Shown here in pieces: positions 16,635-25,255 of a DNA stretch of 48,684 bases. Both the position numbers and the translations under genes were made by a program. Under the pieces are notes generated by a model. That model ran no database searches, had not been told where the DNA came from, and worked only from the letters and a program-made list of their open reading frames with translations. Where the stretch lies: NCBI GenBank assembly GCA_027068915.1, contig JAMOLT010000006.1:1-48684 (forward strand). The letters are read 5' to 3'. The number at the start of each line of letters is the position of its first letter. Position 1 is the first letter of the stretch. Source of the stretch: Sedimenticola sp. (GTDB taxonomy: Bacteria; Pseudomonadota; Gammaproteobacteria; Chromatiales; Chromatiaceae).

Positions 16635-18389
16635 ATGTCAGTAAACCTCCAATCTCTGCAGAGATCTTCCACAACGCCTGCCGCTTCGGACTCCCGTCAA
16701 TCCGGGCAGTCCACTCTCGTCACCATGAGTCCCCAAGCGCACAGACGGGAACAGCCATTGCCTGCGATTGCATACATGGGCCTGGGTGTCTGGAACATCT
16801 ATTTTCTCACCAAATTCTTCCTCTACTGGAAGCAGTACATCGGTTTCCATGTCCTGGAAAACCTGGCATTTGCCGCTTTCCTGCTGGTGCCGGTCAGATC
16901 CGCCACTGGCCGCATACTGCGCCAGCTACTGGCCCTGCCCGTTGGCATTGCACTGTTCTACTATGACTCCTGGCTGCCGCCAGTCGAAAGACTGTTCAGC
17001 CAGGCAACCAATCTGCAGGGCTTCAGCCTGACCTATCTTGCCGAACTGGCCGGGCGCTTCATCGACATCCGTATCCTGGCAATTCTGGTGCTGATCTGGG
17101 CTGGCACCCAGATCCTCTCCCACTATCTGCGCATCGGCACCCTGGTCACTACTACCCTCATTGCCATGCTGATCTGGGATACGCTGGAGCAGCAAGGCAT
17201 CCCCCTGCCCGCCACCACCACCTTCGCCGCGAATACCCAGGGCGAGGGGCAGACACCTCAAACCACCAGCGACGGCACCCGGGAGCCACTGGGCGCGGTA
17301 CTGGAAGGTTTCTATCGCCAGGAAGCAGGACAACAGGTGAACTTCCCCGCGCCAGCACCGGACTCGGTGCCTTTCGACCTGTTGTTCCTGCACGTCTGTT
17401 CACTCTCCTGGGATGATCTGGCGCTTGCCGGGCTGACCAACCACCCACTGTTCGATCGATTTGACCTTCTCTTCACCAACTTCAACAGCGCCTCTTCCTA
17501 CAGTGGCCCCGCCACAGTGCGGTTGCTGCGTGCCACCTGTGGACAGCCCAGTCACCATGATCTCTACCAGCCGGCGCCAGCTCACTGCTATCTGTTCGAG
17601 AACCTCAGCCAGGCAGGTTTCACACCCCAGCTTGCCATGAATCATGACGGCCATTTCGATGGTTTTCTCGAAGTCGTGCGTGAGCGGGGCAAACTGAAGG
17701 CTTCACTCCTGCCCCTCGATGACATAGCCATAGCGCAACGCTCTTTTGACGACTCACCGATCCATGGCGATCTCGCCGTGCTTGGTCACTGGCTAGAACA
17801 GCGCCAACGGGACAAGAAAGCCCGCGTTGCCACTTATTACAACAGCATCAGCCTACATGACGGCAATCGCCTGGTAGCCGGCCCCGGCAGCGAACTGAAC
17901 AGTCTGGAGAGCTACCCTCTGCGGCTGCAACAACTGCTGGACGATCTCGAGCAGTTCCTGCACCAGGTCGAAACATCAGGGCGCCGCATGGTGCTGGTGC
18001 TGGTGCCAGAACATGGCGCCGCCATCCGCGGTGACAGGATGCAGATCGCCGGCCTGCGCGAAATTCCCAGTCCGGCCATTACCCGCGTCCCCGTCGCCAT
18101 CAAGATAATCGGCCCCGGGCTGGAACGCCAAGGAGATCAGTTGCGGATAGAAGATCCGGTCAGTTATCTGACCATCAGCCACATTATCGAGCGGCTGTTG
18201 CAGGAAGATACTTTCGGCGGCAAAGATTACGACCCTGCCAGGCTGGTGGCCGATCTGTCACGCACAGATTTTGTGGCAGAGAATGAAGGAACCGTTGTGA
18301 TGCGCCATGACGGCCGCTATCACCTGCGTCTGGAAGGCGAGGCGTGGATGGACTATCCCGTTGCCGAAGCAAAGCGAGTGATACCATGA
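16635..18389 (+). CDS. bcsG: BcsG, cellulose phosphoethanolamine transferase
   Basis: A 584-residue inner-membrane enzyme that adds phosphoethanolamine from phosphatidylethanolamine to cellulose. An N-terminal membrane region (about 48-185: GVWNIYFLTKFFLYW, LLALPVGIALFYYDSWLP, ILAILVLIWAG) precedes a periplasmic alkaline-phosphatase-like domain. Catalytic features known from E. coli BcsG are present: the nucleophile in SSYSGPATVRLLRA (Ser290, after Tyr289), the paired cysteines in HVCSLSWDD (Cys255) and ATCGQ (Cys302), and VPEHGA. The ATG at 16635 is used; MSPQ at 16725 is an alternative start. It is first in the operon, unlike E. coli, where bcsEFG is divergent. The bcsRQ start overlaps its stop (ATGA). 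Confidence 0.95.
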   Translation: MSVNLQSLQRSSTTPAASDSRQSGQSTLVTMSPQAHRREQPLPAIAYMGLGVWNIYFLTKFFLYWKQYIGFHVLENLAFAAFLLVPVRSATGRILRQLLALPVGIALFYYDSWLPPVERLFSQATNLQGFSLTYLAELAGRFIDIRILAILVLIWAGTQILSHYLRIGTLVTTTLIAMLIWDTLEQQGIPLPATTTFAANTQGEGQTPQTTSDGTREPLGAVLEGFYRQEAGQQVNFPAPAPDSVPFDLLFLHVCSLSWDDLALAGLTNHPLFDRFDLLFTNFNSASSYSGPATVRLLRATCGQPSHHDLYQPAPAHCYLFENLSQAGFTPQLAMNHDGHFDGFLEVVRERGKLKASLLPLDDIAIAQRSFDDSPIHGDLAVLGHWLEQRQRDKKARVATYYNSISLHDGNRLVAGPGSELNSLESYPLRLQQLLDDLEQFLHQVETSGRRMVLVLVPEHGAAIRGDRMQIAGLREIPSPAITRVPVAIKIIGPGLERQGDQLRIEDPVSYLTISHIIERLLQEDTFGGKDYDPARLVADLSRTDFVAENEGTVVMRHDGRYHLRLEGEAWMDYPVAEAKRVIP

Positions 18390-19312
18390 GCCGGGAAAAC
18401 CACTGTATCCCCGAGAATGGCAATCGGCTTTCTGAGGATGTCTGCAACCTGCTGCAGCACGCACCGGGTCTGTGCAATTACCATGAAATCCACCACCACG
18501 ATCAGGTTCAGGAAATACTGCATCGCTGGCCACTGCTGGATCTGACAGCTGAAAAGACAGTTGTGTCACCACCAGCCACTTCATCCCCTGGACAGGGAAC
18601 AAATGTGGTGCTGGTAACCGGTGCGGCAGGCGGCGTGGGCGCCACCACGGTGGTGGCCAACCTGGCCAGCGCCCTGCGCCAGCAGGGCGAGCAGGTTCTG
18701 GCAGTGGATCTCTCTCCGGGACAGGATCTGCACCTCCATCTGGGCAAACATGGGGGAGAAACGGGAACTGACGACAGGAAACCGATGGTTGAGGTGCTGT
18801 CAGCACAGGATGACCATGCATCGTTGCAGGGCGAAGATCGGCACCCAAATTGGCTGGCAGCCCGTCTGCCCGCACACCTCCCGGATTCATACGGCTGGAT
18901 ACTGATCGACTGCCCCTGGTCTGCACAGGCCACTTTTCATCAGGCCCGCTCTATCGCCCACCAGGTCCTGCTGGTCTGCACCACCGAACCTGCGGCATTT
19001 TCCCGTACCAGCCGTGCGCTGGCCGATCCGGCATCTGCACTCGAATCCGGCGCTGACAGGCTTCACATGCTGATCAATCGTTTCAATCCCGCGCACCTGC
19101 TGCAGCAGGACATCCATACCCTGTTGCACAGCAGTTCTCCAGTGGATCTGGCGCCTGCGGAAATACCCTATGACAGCCGCATCGCCGACAGTCTGGCCCT
19201 GGGTCGCAGTTTTCTCTCTCTTGATCCCGACTGCGAAGCAGCACAGTGCTTCCACTCTCTCGGTTACTGGTTGGCCAGTCAGGCGGCCCAGCGGAGGGCG
19301 GCTGCACCGTGA
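18386..19312 (+). CDS. bcsQ: BcsR-BcsQ fusion: cellulose synthase regulator and MinD-like ATPase
   Basis: The 308-residue protein has two parts. Residues 1-55 end in NYHEIHHHDQVQEILHRWPLLDL, which resembles the C-terminal half of the small E. coli protein BcsR (a tyrosine/acid patch, an amphipathic helix and RWPLL). Residues 70-308 are a BcsQ-type ParA/MinD ATPase with the deviant P-loop TGAAGGVGATTVVANLA, in which the signature lysines of true MinD proteins are absent as in other BcsQ, followed by VLAVDLSPGQDL and WILIDCPW. In E. coli separate BcsR and BcsQ form a complex needed for secretion-system assembly at the pole or membrane. No separate bcsR gene is visible here. Both ends overlap neighbours by 4 bases. 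Confidence 0.9.
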   Translation: MSRENHCIPENGNRLSEDVCNLLQHAPGLCNYHEIHHHDQVQEILHRWPLLDLTAEKTVVSPPATSSPGQGTNVVLVTGAAGGVGATTVVANLASALRQQGEQVLAVDLSPGQDLHLHLGKHGGETGTDDRKPMVEVLSAQDDHASLQGEDRHPNWLAARLPAHLPDSYGWILIDCPWSAQATFHQARSIAHQVLLVCTTEPAAFSRTSRALADPASALESGADRLHMLINRFNPAHLLQQDIHTLLHSSSPVDLAPAEIPYDSRIADSLALGRSFLSLDPDCEAAQCFHSLGYWLASQAAQRRAAAP

Positions 19313-21876
19313 GCAACAACAACGGCGCACCAGCAGACGGAGCAGAGATGGGCGGCAACTCTGGCACACAGCAGCAGACCCGCAAAACCCGCCAGTCACT
19401 GCTGTTCAAACTGCCACCGGAATTTTTCCGTGAGCGCATCGCACCTCTCTATCCACAGGTCGATTTCCGTAACCTGCGGCCAACTGATCTGATCCGCATC
19501 CTGATCCAGACCATCTGGCTGGCGATCGTTCGTGTCGATTCACCGGCGCCCCGCCCGCTGGTACGGGCACGCTGGCTGCGCCGACAGCTGAAGCGCTGGG
19601 CTCGACACCCCCTCAAGATCATGCCACAACGCTGGAAGGTGCAACAGGCGCCTTCTCGCATGCGGCGCCAACTGGAGAAAGTCGCCATACAGAAGTTCTG
19701 GTCGAATCGGCCACTGGCTCTGGTCGCCTATCCGGTCGCCATCGGCATCCTGGTGATCAGCATCATCACTCCATTCAGCCTGTTCAGCCAATTGCTCTTT
19801 ACCCTGCTTCTATGGTTCATCGCCTTGTCGATTCGGCACATCCGCGGCAATTTGCCGGCCATGATCCTGATTCTGCTGTCGGTGATCGCTTCCGGCCGCT
19901 ACCTGTGGTGGCGCTTCAATTACACCCTCAACTGGGACAACCTCCTCGACCTGTCTCTCGGTTTTGTCCTGCTCGGCGCCGAACTGTTTGCCTGGCTGGT
20001 GCTGATGCTGGGTTACTTCCAGACTGCCCGACCACTGCAACGCCAACCGGTGGAACTGCCCGCCGACCCGACAAAGTGGCCAACGGTGGATGTATTCATC
20101 CCCACCTACAATGAACCCCTGGATGTAATCAAGCCTACGGTATATGCAGCCCTGGCCATGGACTGGCCCAAAGAAAAAATCAATGTCTACATACTCGATG
20201 ATGGGCAACGGGAGGAGTTTCGCCAATTCGCCGAACGCGCTGGCGCCCGCTACATGGCCCGCTCCGACAACAGTCACGCCAAGGCGGGCAATCTCAATCA
20301 CGCCCTGGCGAAAACCAGCGGCGAGTTCGTCGCAATCTTCGATTGTGACCACATTCCCACCCGCTCCTTTTTGCAGGTCAACATGGGATGGTTCCTGCGC
20401 GACCCGAAACTGGCGCTGATGCAGACGCCACACCATTTCTTCTCCCCGGATCCGTTCGAGCGCAACCTGGGCAACTTCCGTCAGGTTCCCAACGAGAATG
20501 AGTTGTTCTACGGGCTGGTTCAGGACGGCAACGACCTGTGGAACGCCACTTTCTTCTGCGGTTCTTGCGCTGTGCTGCGGCGTGAGCCTTTGGAAGAGAT
20601 CGGCGGCATCGCCGTAGAGACGGTTACCGAGGATGCCCACACCGCCCTGCGCATGCACCGGCTGGGCTACAACACGGCCTATATCAAGATCCCCCAGGCT
20701 GCAGGGCTGGCAACAGAGAGCTTCTCCGCTCACGTCGGCCAACGCATCCGCTGGGCACGCGGCATGGTGCAGATTTTTCGCCTCGACAACCCTTTACTGG
20801 GCAAAGGGCTGAGCCTGGCGCAACGGCTCTGTTACGGCAATGCGATGCTTCATTTCCTCGCCGGCATACCCCGGCTGGTCTTTCTCAGCGCACCATTGGC
20901 ATTTCTTTTGCTACACGCCTACATCATCTATGCGCCAGCACTGCTGATTCTGCTCTATGTGGCGCCACACATCTTACACGCCAGCATCGCCAACTCCCGC
21001 ATCCAGGGGAAATACCGCTACTCCTTCTGGGCTGAAATCTATGAAACTGCCCTCGCCTGGTATATCGCCCGGCCTACCACCACTGCACTCATCAACCCCC
21101 ACAAGGGCAGTTTCAACGTCACCGCCAAAGGTGGTTTGATCCAGGAAGACCACTTTGACTGGAAAATTTCCAAACCCTTTCTGATTCTGGTCGCGCTCAA
21201 TTTCCTGGGCACAGTGGTGGGGCTATGGCGCCTGGTCGAGGGTCCGGAACACGAAGTCGGCACCGTACTGATCAATATGGGCTGGGCCAGCTACAACCTG
21301 ATGATCCTGGGGGCGGCGCTGGCCGTCGCAGCGGAAGCCCGTCAGGTGCGCAAGGCGCATCGTGTCACCTTCCGCATACCGGCAGCCCTGCTGCTGCCAA
21401 ACGGCCGTCATCTGCAAGCGAAAATCCAGGATTTTTCCCTTGGCGGCATGAGCCTGGAATGCCAGGAAAGCGACAACCTGAGAGATGGCATGGAACTGCA
21501 CATCTCCCTGCGGCGGGGACAGCGCAACTATACCTTCCCCGCTACCCTGGTCTATCTCAGGGGCAAGCAGCTGGGACTGCAGTTTCAGGGTCTGACGCCT
21601 CGCCAGGAAGCAGACCTGGTGCAATGCACCTTCAGCCAGGCTGACATCTGGCTGGACTGGGCAGCTGGCCGACCACATGATCGTCCTCTGAGCAGCCTGA
21701 AAGAAGTATTGGCCAAAGGAATGGAAGGCTATCATCGAATGTTTCATTTTGCCTTTCCCCGCCATGTCAGATCACTGGTCAACCATGCTCGTGGGCTGCT
21801 GGGCTATCTCGCCACCTATCTGCCGCGCCGGCCGATCACCTCAACCAATTACAGAACCTCACTGGAAACCTCATGA
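19309..21876 (+). CDS. bcsA: BcsA, cellulose synthase catalytic subunit with PilZ domain
   Basis: An 855-residue GT2 synthase that polymerises UDP-glucose and translocates the glucan across the inner membrane. I start at GTG 19309 (overlap GTGA with bcsQ), which gives VSNNNGAPADG. Motifs: DDG near 296-298 (YILDDGQREEF), DCD at 345-347, TED at about 440-442 (VETVTEDAHTAL) and QRIRW at about 478-482. Several membrane helices flank the GT domain. The C-terminal PilZ domain has RKAHR (681-685) and DFSLGG, the RxxxR and DxSxxG c-di-GMP motifs, both intact. It should therefore be activated by c-di-GMP. It overlaps bcsB by four bases. Confidence 0.97.
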   Translation: MSNNNGAPADGAEMGGNSGTQQQTRKTRQSLLFKLPPEFFRERIAPLYPQVDFRNLRPTDLIRILIQTIWLAIVRVDSPAPRPLVRARWLRRQLKRWARHPLKIMPQRWKVQQAPSRMRRQLEKVAIQKFWSNRPLALVAYPVAIGILVISIITPFSLFSQLLFTLLLWFIALSIRHIRGNLPAMILILLSVIASGRYLWWRFNYTLNWDNLLDLSLGFVLLGAELFAWLVLMLGYFQTARPLQRQPVELPADPTKWPTVDVFIPTYNEPLDVIKPTVYAALAMDWPKEKINVYILDDGQREEFRQFAERAGARYMARSDNSHAKAGNLNHALAKTSGEFVAIFDCDHIPTRSFLQVNMGWFLRDPKLALMQTPHHFFSPDPFERNLGNFRQVPNENELFYGLVQDGNDLWNATFFCGSCAVLRREPLEEIGGIAVETVTEDAHTALRMHRLGYNTAYIKIPQAAGLATESFSAHVGQRIRWARGMVQIFRLDNPLLGKGLSLAQRLCYGNAMLHFLAGIPRLVFLSAPLAFLLLHAYIIYAPALLILLYVAPHILHASIANSRIQGKYRYSFWAEIYETALAWYIARPTTTALINPHKGSFNVTAKGGLIQEDHFDWKISKPFLILVALNFLGTVVGLWRLVEGPEHEVGTVLINMGWASYNLMILGAALAVAAEARQVRKAHRVTFRIPAALLLPNGRHLQAKIQDFSLGGMSLECQESDNLRDGMELHISLRRGQRNYTFPATLVYLRGKQLGLQFQGLTPRQEADLVQCTFSQADIWLDWAAGRPHDRPLSSLKEVLAKGMEGYHRMFHFAFPRHVRSLVNHARGLLGYLATYLPRRPITSTNYRTSLETS

Positions 21877-24122
21877 AGACCGGAAGATTACTTTTGCCAA
21901 CCATCTTGTTCATCTGTCTGTGCAGCCCATTGGCGCTCGCCCAGTCATCAGAGGAATACGAGGAACTGCCGGTGGAGCGGCGCCACTACAGCTTCGAGGA
22001 GCTTGGCGCCAGTCATCCACTGACTCTCAGCGGCGCTGGCGGCAGCATGGCTCTGTCTTTCGGCGTGCGTGGCGATGAATTGGTCACCAGCGCCCGGGTC
22101 AGAATCACCTATACCTATTCTCCGTCATTGCTTCCCGGCCTTTCCCACATCAAGGTGTTGCTGAACGACGAAGTCCTGGCCACCCTGCCCATGCCGCAAC
22201 AAGAAGCAGGTACACCGGTAACGCAGGAGGTCTCTCTCGATCCGCGCTTCCTCGCCGATTTCAACAACCTGCGCTTCGAGATGGTGGGCCATTACAAGGA
22301 GGAGTGCGATGATCCGCTCCACTCCAGTCTCTGGGCACAAATCAGCAACCGCAGCCAGTTGTTGCTCGAAGTGCAGCAAATACAGCAACTCACCGATCTG
22401 GCGCATTTTCCCGAGCCGTTTTTTGATGCACGCGATCTGAAGCGCCTGGATCTGCCGTTCATATTTACTACAGAAGCCAGCCATGAAACCCTGGCGGCAG
22501 CAGCGGAGCTCGCTTCCTGGTTCGGCATCGAAGCGGCCTGGCGCGGCGCCCGCTTTCCAACCCTGATCAACGAGTTGCCGGAACGCTATGGCGTGGTTTT
22601 TGCCACCAACGAACAGCTCCCCGGTTTTCTCAGCAAGCACCCGCCGGCAAGCGCACCCACCATCGCTGTCATCAACCACCCGCAGAACCCCCGGGGCAAG
22701 CTACTGCTGATCCTGGGGCGCCATGAGGCAGATCTGCGCACTGCGGTACACGCGCTGGTGCTGGGTCAGGCAGTATTCTCCGGCACTGTAGTCGAGGTCA
22801 GTGACTCCACCCTGTTAACAAAGCGGCAACCCTACGACGCCCCAAGCTGGGTGCGACTGGATCGACCGATGAAATTTGGTGAACTGGTGGAGAACCGGAA
22901 TCAACTGCAGGTTTCCGGCCACCAGCCTGGAGCCATCCATATCGATCTACGGGTCCCCGATGACCTATTCACATGGCGCAGCAAGGGCATTCCGCTCAAC
23001 CTCAAATACCGTTACTCCGCTCCTCGCGTGGAAGATGAGTCTCGCCTTACGGTCAAGTTCAACGACCAGTTCCTCACCGCTTTCAACCTTAAAAAAGAAG
23101 GATGGGGGGACAGCAAAAAAGGGGGCGCCATCCCCCTGCTCGGCGGGCTGCTCGATGGCACCAATGAACTGCTGCTGCCTTCCTTCGGTATGCGCAGCCA
23201 CAACCAACTGCAGTTCCAGTTCACCTTCGGTTATCATCAGAGCGGTGGCTGCGGCAACCATGATATCGACAATATGCACGCCACCATCGACGATGATTCC
23301 CAGATCGACTTCACCGGCTACCCTCACTATGCAGCCTTGCCCAATCTGCGCTTCTTCGCCAACTCTGGCTATCCTTTCACCCGCCTGGCGGATCAATCCG
23401 AAACCGTCGCCATTATCGCCTCGCAACCAACGCCGGAGGAAATCACCACCCTGCTTACCCTGGCCGGACGCTTGGGCGAATCAACCGGCTATCCGGCCAC
23501 CCGTTTGAGGGTAGCGCCGCCAGCGGCAACCGGGGAGCTGCAAGACAAGGAAATCCTGATCATCGGCAGCCGCGCCGCCCGTCCCCTGATGGAGCAATGG
23601 GGACTCAACCCCACCGCGGAACTGGGCAAGCTGGGAACCATCAGCACAGCCACGCTGACGGTAACACCGCAGTATGACTGGTTCGGCTTCGAAACCACGC
23701 CCGAACCTGCTCCTGCCGCCCGTATCACAGCCAGGCCTGGCGGGCCACTGGCCGCAATTATAGCCTTCGAATCACCGGTTACTGCAAACCGCAGTGTCGT
23801 GGCGCTGATGTCCAATACCCCCGACAACCTGCCCAAGCTGCTGGCTGCACTGGAAGACCCGGAGGCAGTCTCGGCGATGCACGGCAGCGTGGCTTTCGTC
23901 CGTGGCGGCAAGGTGGCCAGCAGCGATACCACACTGGTCGGACAAACCTATTTCGTCGGCGAGATTTCCCACTGGAGGCAAATCCAATTCTTCTTTTCGC
24001 GCCATCCCCTGCTACTGATCTTCCTCACTGTCGCAGCAACGCTGGTGGTGGCTTTCGCCCTTTGGCGTGTCCTCAAAAACGTGGCTCGCCGCCGCATGGA
24101 AGTGGGAGAAAAAACACCGTGA
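21873..24122 (+). CDS. bcsB: BcsB, periplasmic membrane-anchored cellulose synthase subunit
   Basis: A 749-residue protein with a signal peptide (MKTGRLLLPTILFICLCSPLALAQ), periplasmic carbohydrate-binding and flavodoxin-like domains, and one C-terminal membrane helix (LLLIFLTVAATLVVAFALWRVL) with a basic tail. Typical segments are HYSFEELGASHPLTLSGAGGSMALSFGVRGDE and ELLLPSFGMRSHNQLQFQFTFGYHQSGGCGNHD. BcsB completes the BcsA channel and guides the glucan through the periplasm. The length is near the family norm. The ATG overlaps the bcsA stop and its TGA overlaps the bcsZ GTG. Confidence 0.96.
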   Translation: MKTGRLLLPTILFICLCSPLALAQSSEEYEELPVERRHYSFEELGASHPLTLSGAGGSMALSFGVRGDELVTSARVRITYTYSPSLLPGLSHIKVLLNDEVLATLPMPQQEAGTPVTQEVSLDPRFLADFNNLRFEMVGHYKEECDDPLHSSLWAQISNRSQLLLEVQQIQQLTDLAHFPEPFFDARDLKRLDLPFIFTTEASHETLAAAAELASWFGIEAAWRGARFPTLINELPERYGVVFATNEQLPGFLSKHPPASAPTIAVINHPQNPRGKLLLILGRHEADLRTAVHALVLGQAVFSGTVVEVSDSTLLTKRQPYDAPSWVRLDRPMKFGELVENRNQLQVSGHQPGAIHIDLRVPDDLFTWRSKGIPLNLKYRYSAPRVEDESRLTVKFNDQFLTAFNLKKEGWGDSKKGGAIPLLGGLLDGTNELLLPSFGMRSHNQLQFQFTFGYHQSGGCGNHDIDNMHATIDDDSQIDFTGYPHYAALPNLRFFANSGYPFTRLADQSETVAIIASQPTPEEITTLLTLAGRLGESTGYPATRLRVAPPAATGELQDKEILIIGSRAARPLMEQWGLNPTAELGKLGTISTATLTVTPQYDWFGFETTPEPAPAARITARPGGPLAAIIAFESPVTANRSVVALMSNTPDNLPKLLAALEDPEAVSAMHGSVAFVRGGKVASSDTTLVGQTYFVGEISHWRQIQFFFSRHPLLLIFLTVAATLVVAFALWRVLKNVARRRMEVGEKTP

Positions 24123-25255
24123 CGGGCAGGCTGGCAAGGCTTTCTCCGCTGTTGCTGCTGGCCTGGCTGCAAGGAGCTTTGGCCGACACCTGCCCCCCAT
24201 GGGTGCTGTGGCAAAACTTCCAGAAACACCTGGTCAGCGAAGATGGCCGGGTTATCGATTACCACTCCCCGGCCCTGCACAGCACTTCTGAAGGCCAGGC
24301 CTATGCCCTGTTCATGGCGCTAGTGAACAACGACCGGGAGCGCTTCGATCAATTGCTGCGCTGGACGGAAAACAATCTCGCCCAAGGCGATCTCCATGCC
24401 CGTTTGCCTGCCTGGCAATGGGGGCGGAAAGCGGACAAGAGCTGGGGGGTTATCGACGCCAACAGCGCCAGCGATGCCGACCTGTGGCTCGCATACAGCC
24501 TTGCCGAGGCGGGGCGCCTCTGGAGCCGACCACGCCTGACCACACTGGCCAGGTCCCTCGCCAGGCGTATTCTCGCGGAAGAAAGCGCCCGTTTGCCTGG
24601 CCTGGGGCTGATGCTGCTTCCCGGCCCCCGGGGGTTTGTCATGCAAGACGGCCGCTGGCGTCTCAACCCCAGCTATCTGCCGCTGCAGCTGTTGCGCCAC
24701 ATGGAGCAGCTGTTGCCAGAAATGGGTTGGCAGGAAATCCTGGACAATACCCTCACCATGCTGCAAGCCAGTCGGCTCGGCCTTATTCCCGACTGGATCC
24801 TGTATGACAAACGACACCGCTTCCTGGCAGACACAAAGCATGGAAACAGAGGGAGCTATGATGCCATTCGCGTCTATCTGTGGGCGGGAATGCTTCACCC
24901 TGAAGAACCGGCCCGCACCACTGTACTGAATTTGCTGGCCCCCATGGCCAGGCTTATTGAGGAACTTGGAGCACCGCCCCGCAGCATCGACACAAAAACC
25001 GGCCAGGCAGACATGACTGGATCACCGGGGTTCTCTGCCGCCCTGCTACCGCTGCTCCAATCACTCCATCATCCCCGACTGGTGGCACAGTTGCAAAGCC
25101 AGGCAAGGAATGTTCTGCAGCACCCGGATCATTATTATGATCAGGTATTGGCGCTGTTTGCGCTGGGCTGGATGGAGGGCCGTTACCGGTTCGACCGCCA
25201 CGGATACCTGCTACCCCGATGGACATCCCCATGCACCACCACCAGCCACTCCTGA
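24119..25255 (+). CDS. bcsZ: BcsZ, periplasmic endo-1,4-beta-glucanase (GH8)
   Basis: A 378-residue family 8 glycoside hydrolase. GTG at 24119 (GTGA overlap with bcsB) gives a signal peptide VTGRLARLSPLLLLAWLQGALAD. The general acid is expected in HSTSEGQAYALF (Glu58) and the base in RGSYDAIRVYLW (Asp248), matching the SEGQ and SYDAIR motifs of this family. BcsZ trims cellulose in the periplasm and is needed for good export. Its 3' end overlaps bcsC by 37 bases, the longest overlap in the operon. Confidence 0.95.
   Translation: MTGRLARLSPLLLLAWLQGALADTCPPWVLWQNFQKHLVSEDGRVIDYHSPALHSTSEGQAYALFMALVNNDRERFDQLLRWTENNLAQGDLHARLPAWQWGRKADKSWGVIDANSASDADLWLAYSLAEAGRLWSRPRLTTLARSLARRILAEESARLPGLGLMLLPGPRGFVMQDGRWRLNPSYLPLQLLRHMEQLLPEMGWQEILDNTLTMLQASRLGLIPDWILYDKRHRFLADTKHGNRGSYDAIRVYLWAGMLHPEEPARTTVLNLLAPMARLIEELGAPPRSIDTKTGQADMTGSPGFSAALLPLLQSLHHPRLVAQLQSQARNVLQHPDHYYDQVLALFALGWMEGRYRFDRHGYLLPRWTSPCTTTSHS

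Noticed and set aside
18386-19312. Chromosome-partitioning ParA/Soj protein
   Set aside because: The P-loop lacks the signature lysines, and the gene lies inside the bcs operon directly before bcsA, so BcsQ is the better name.
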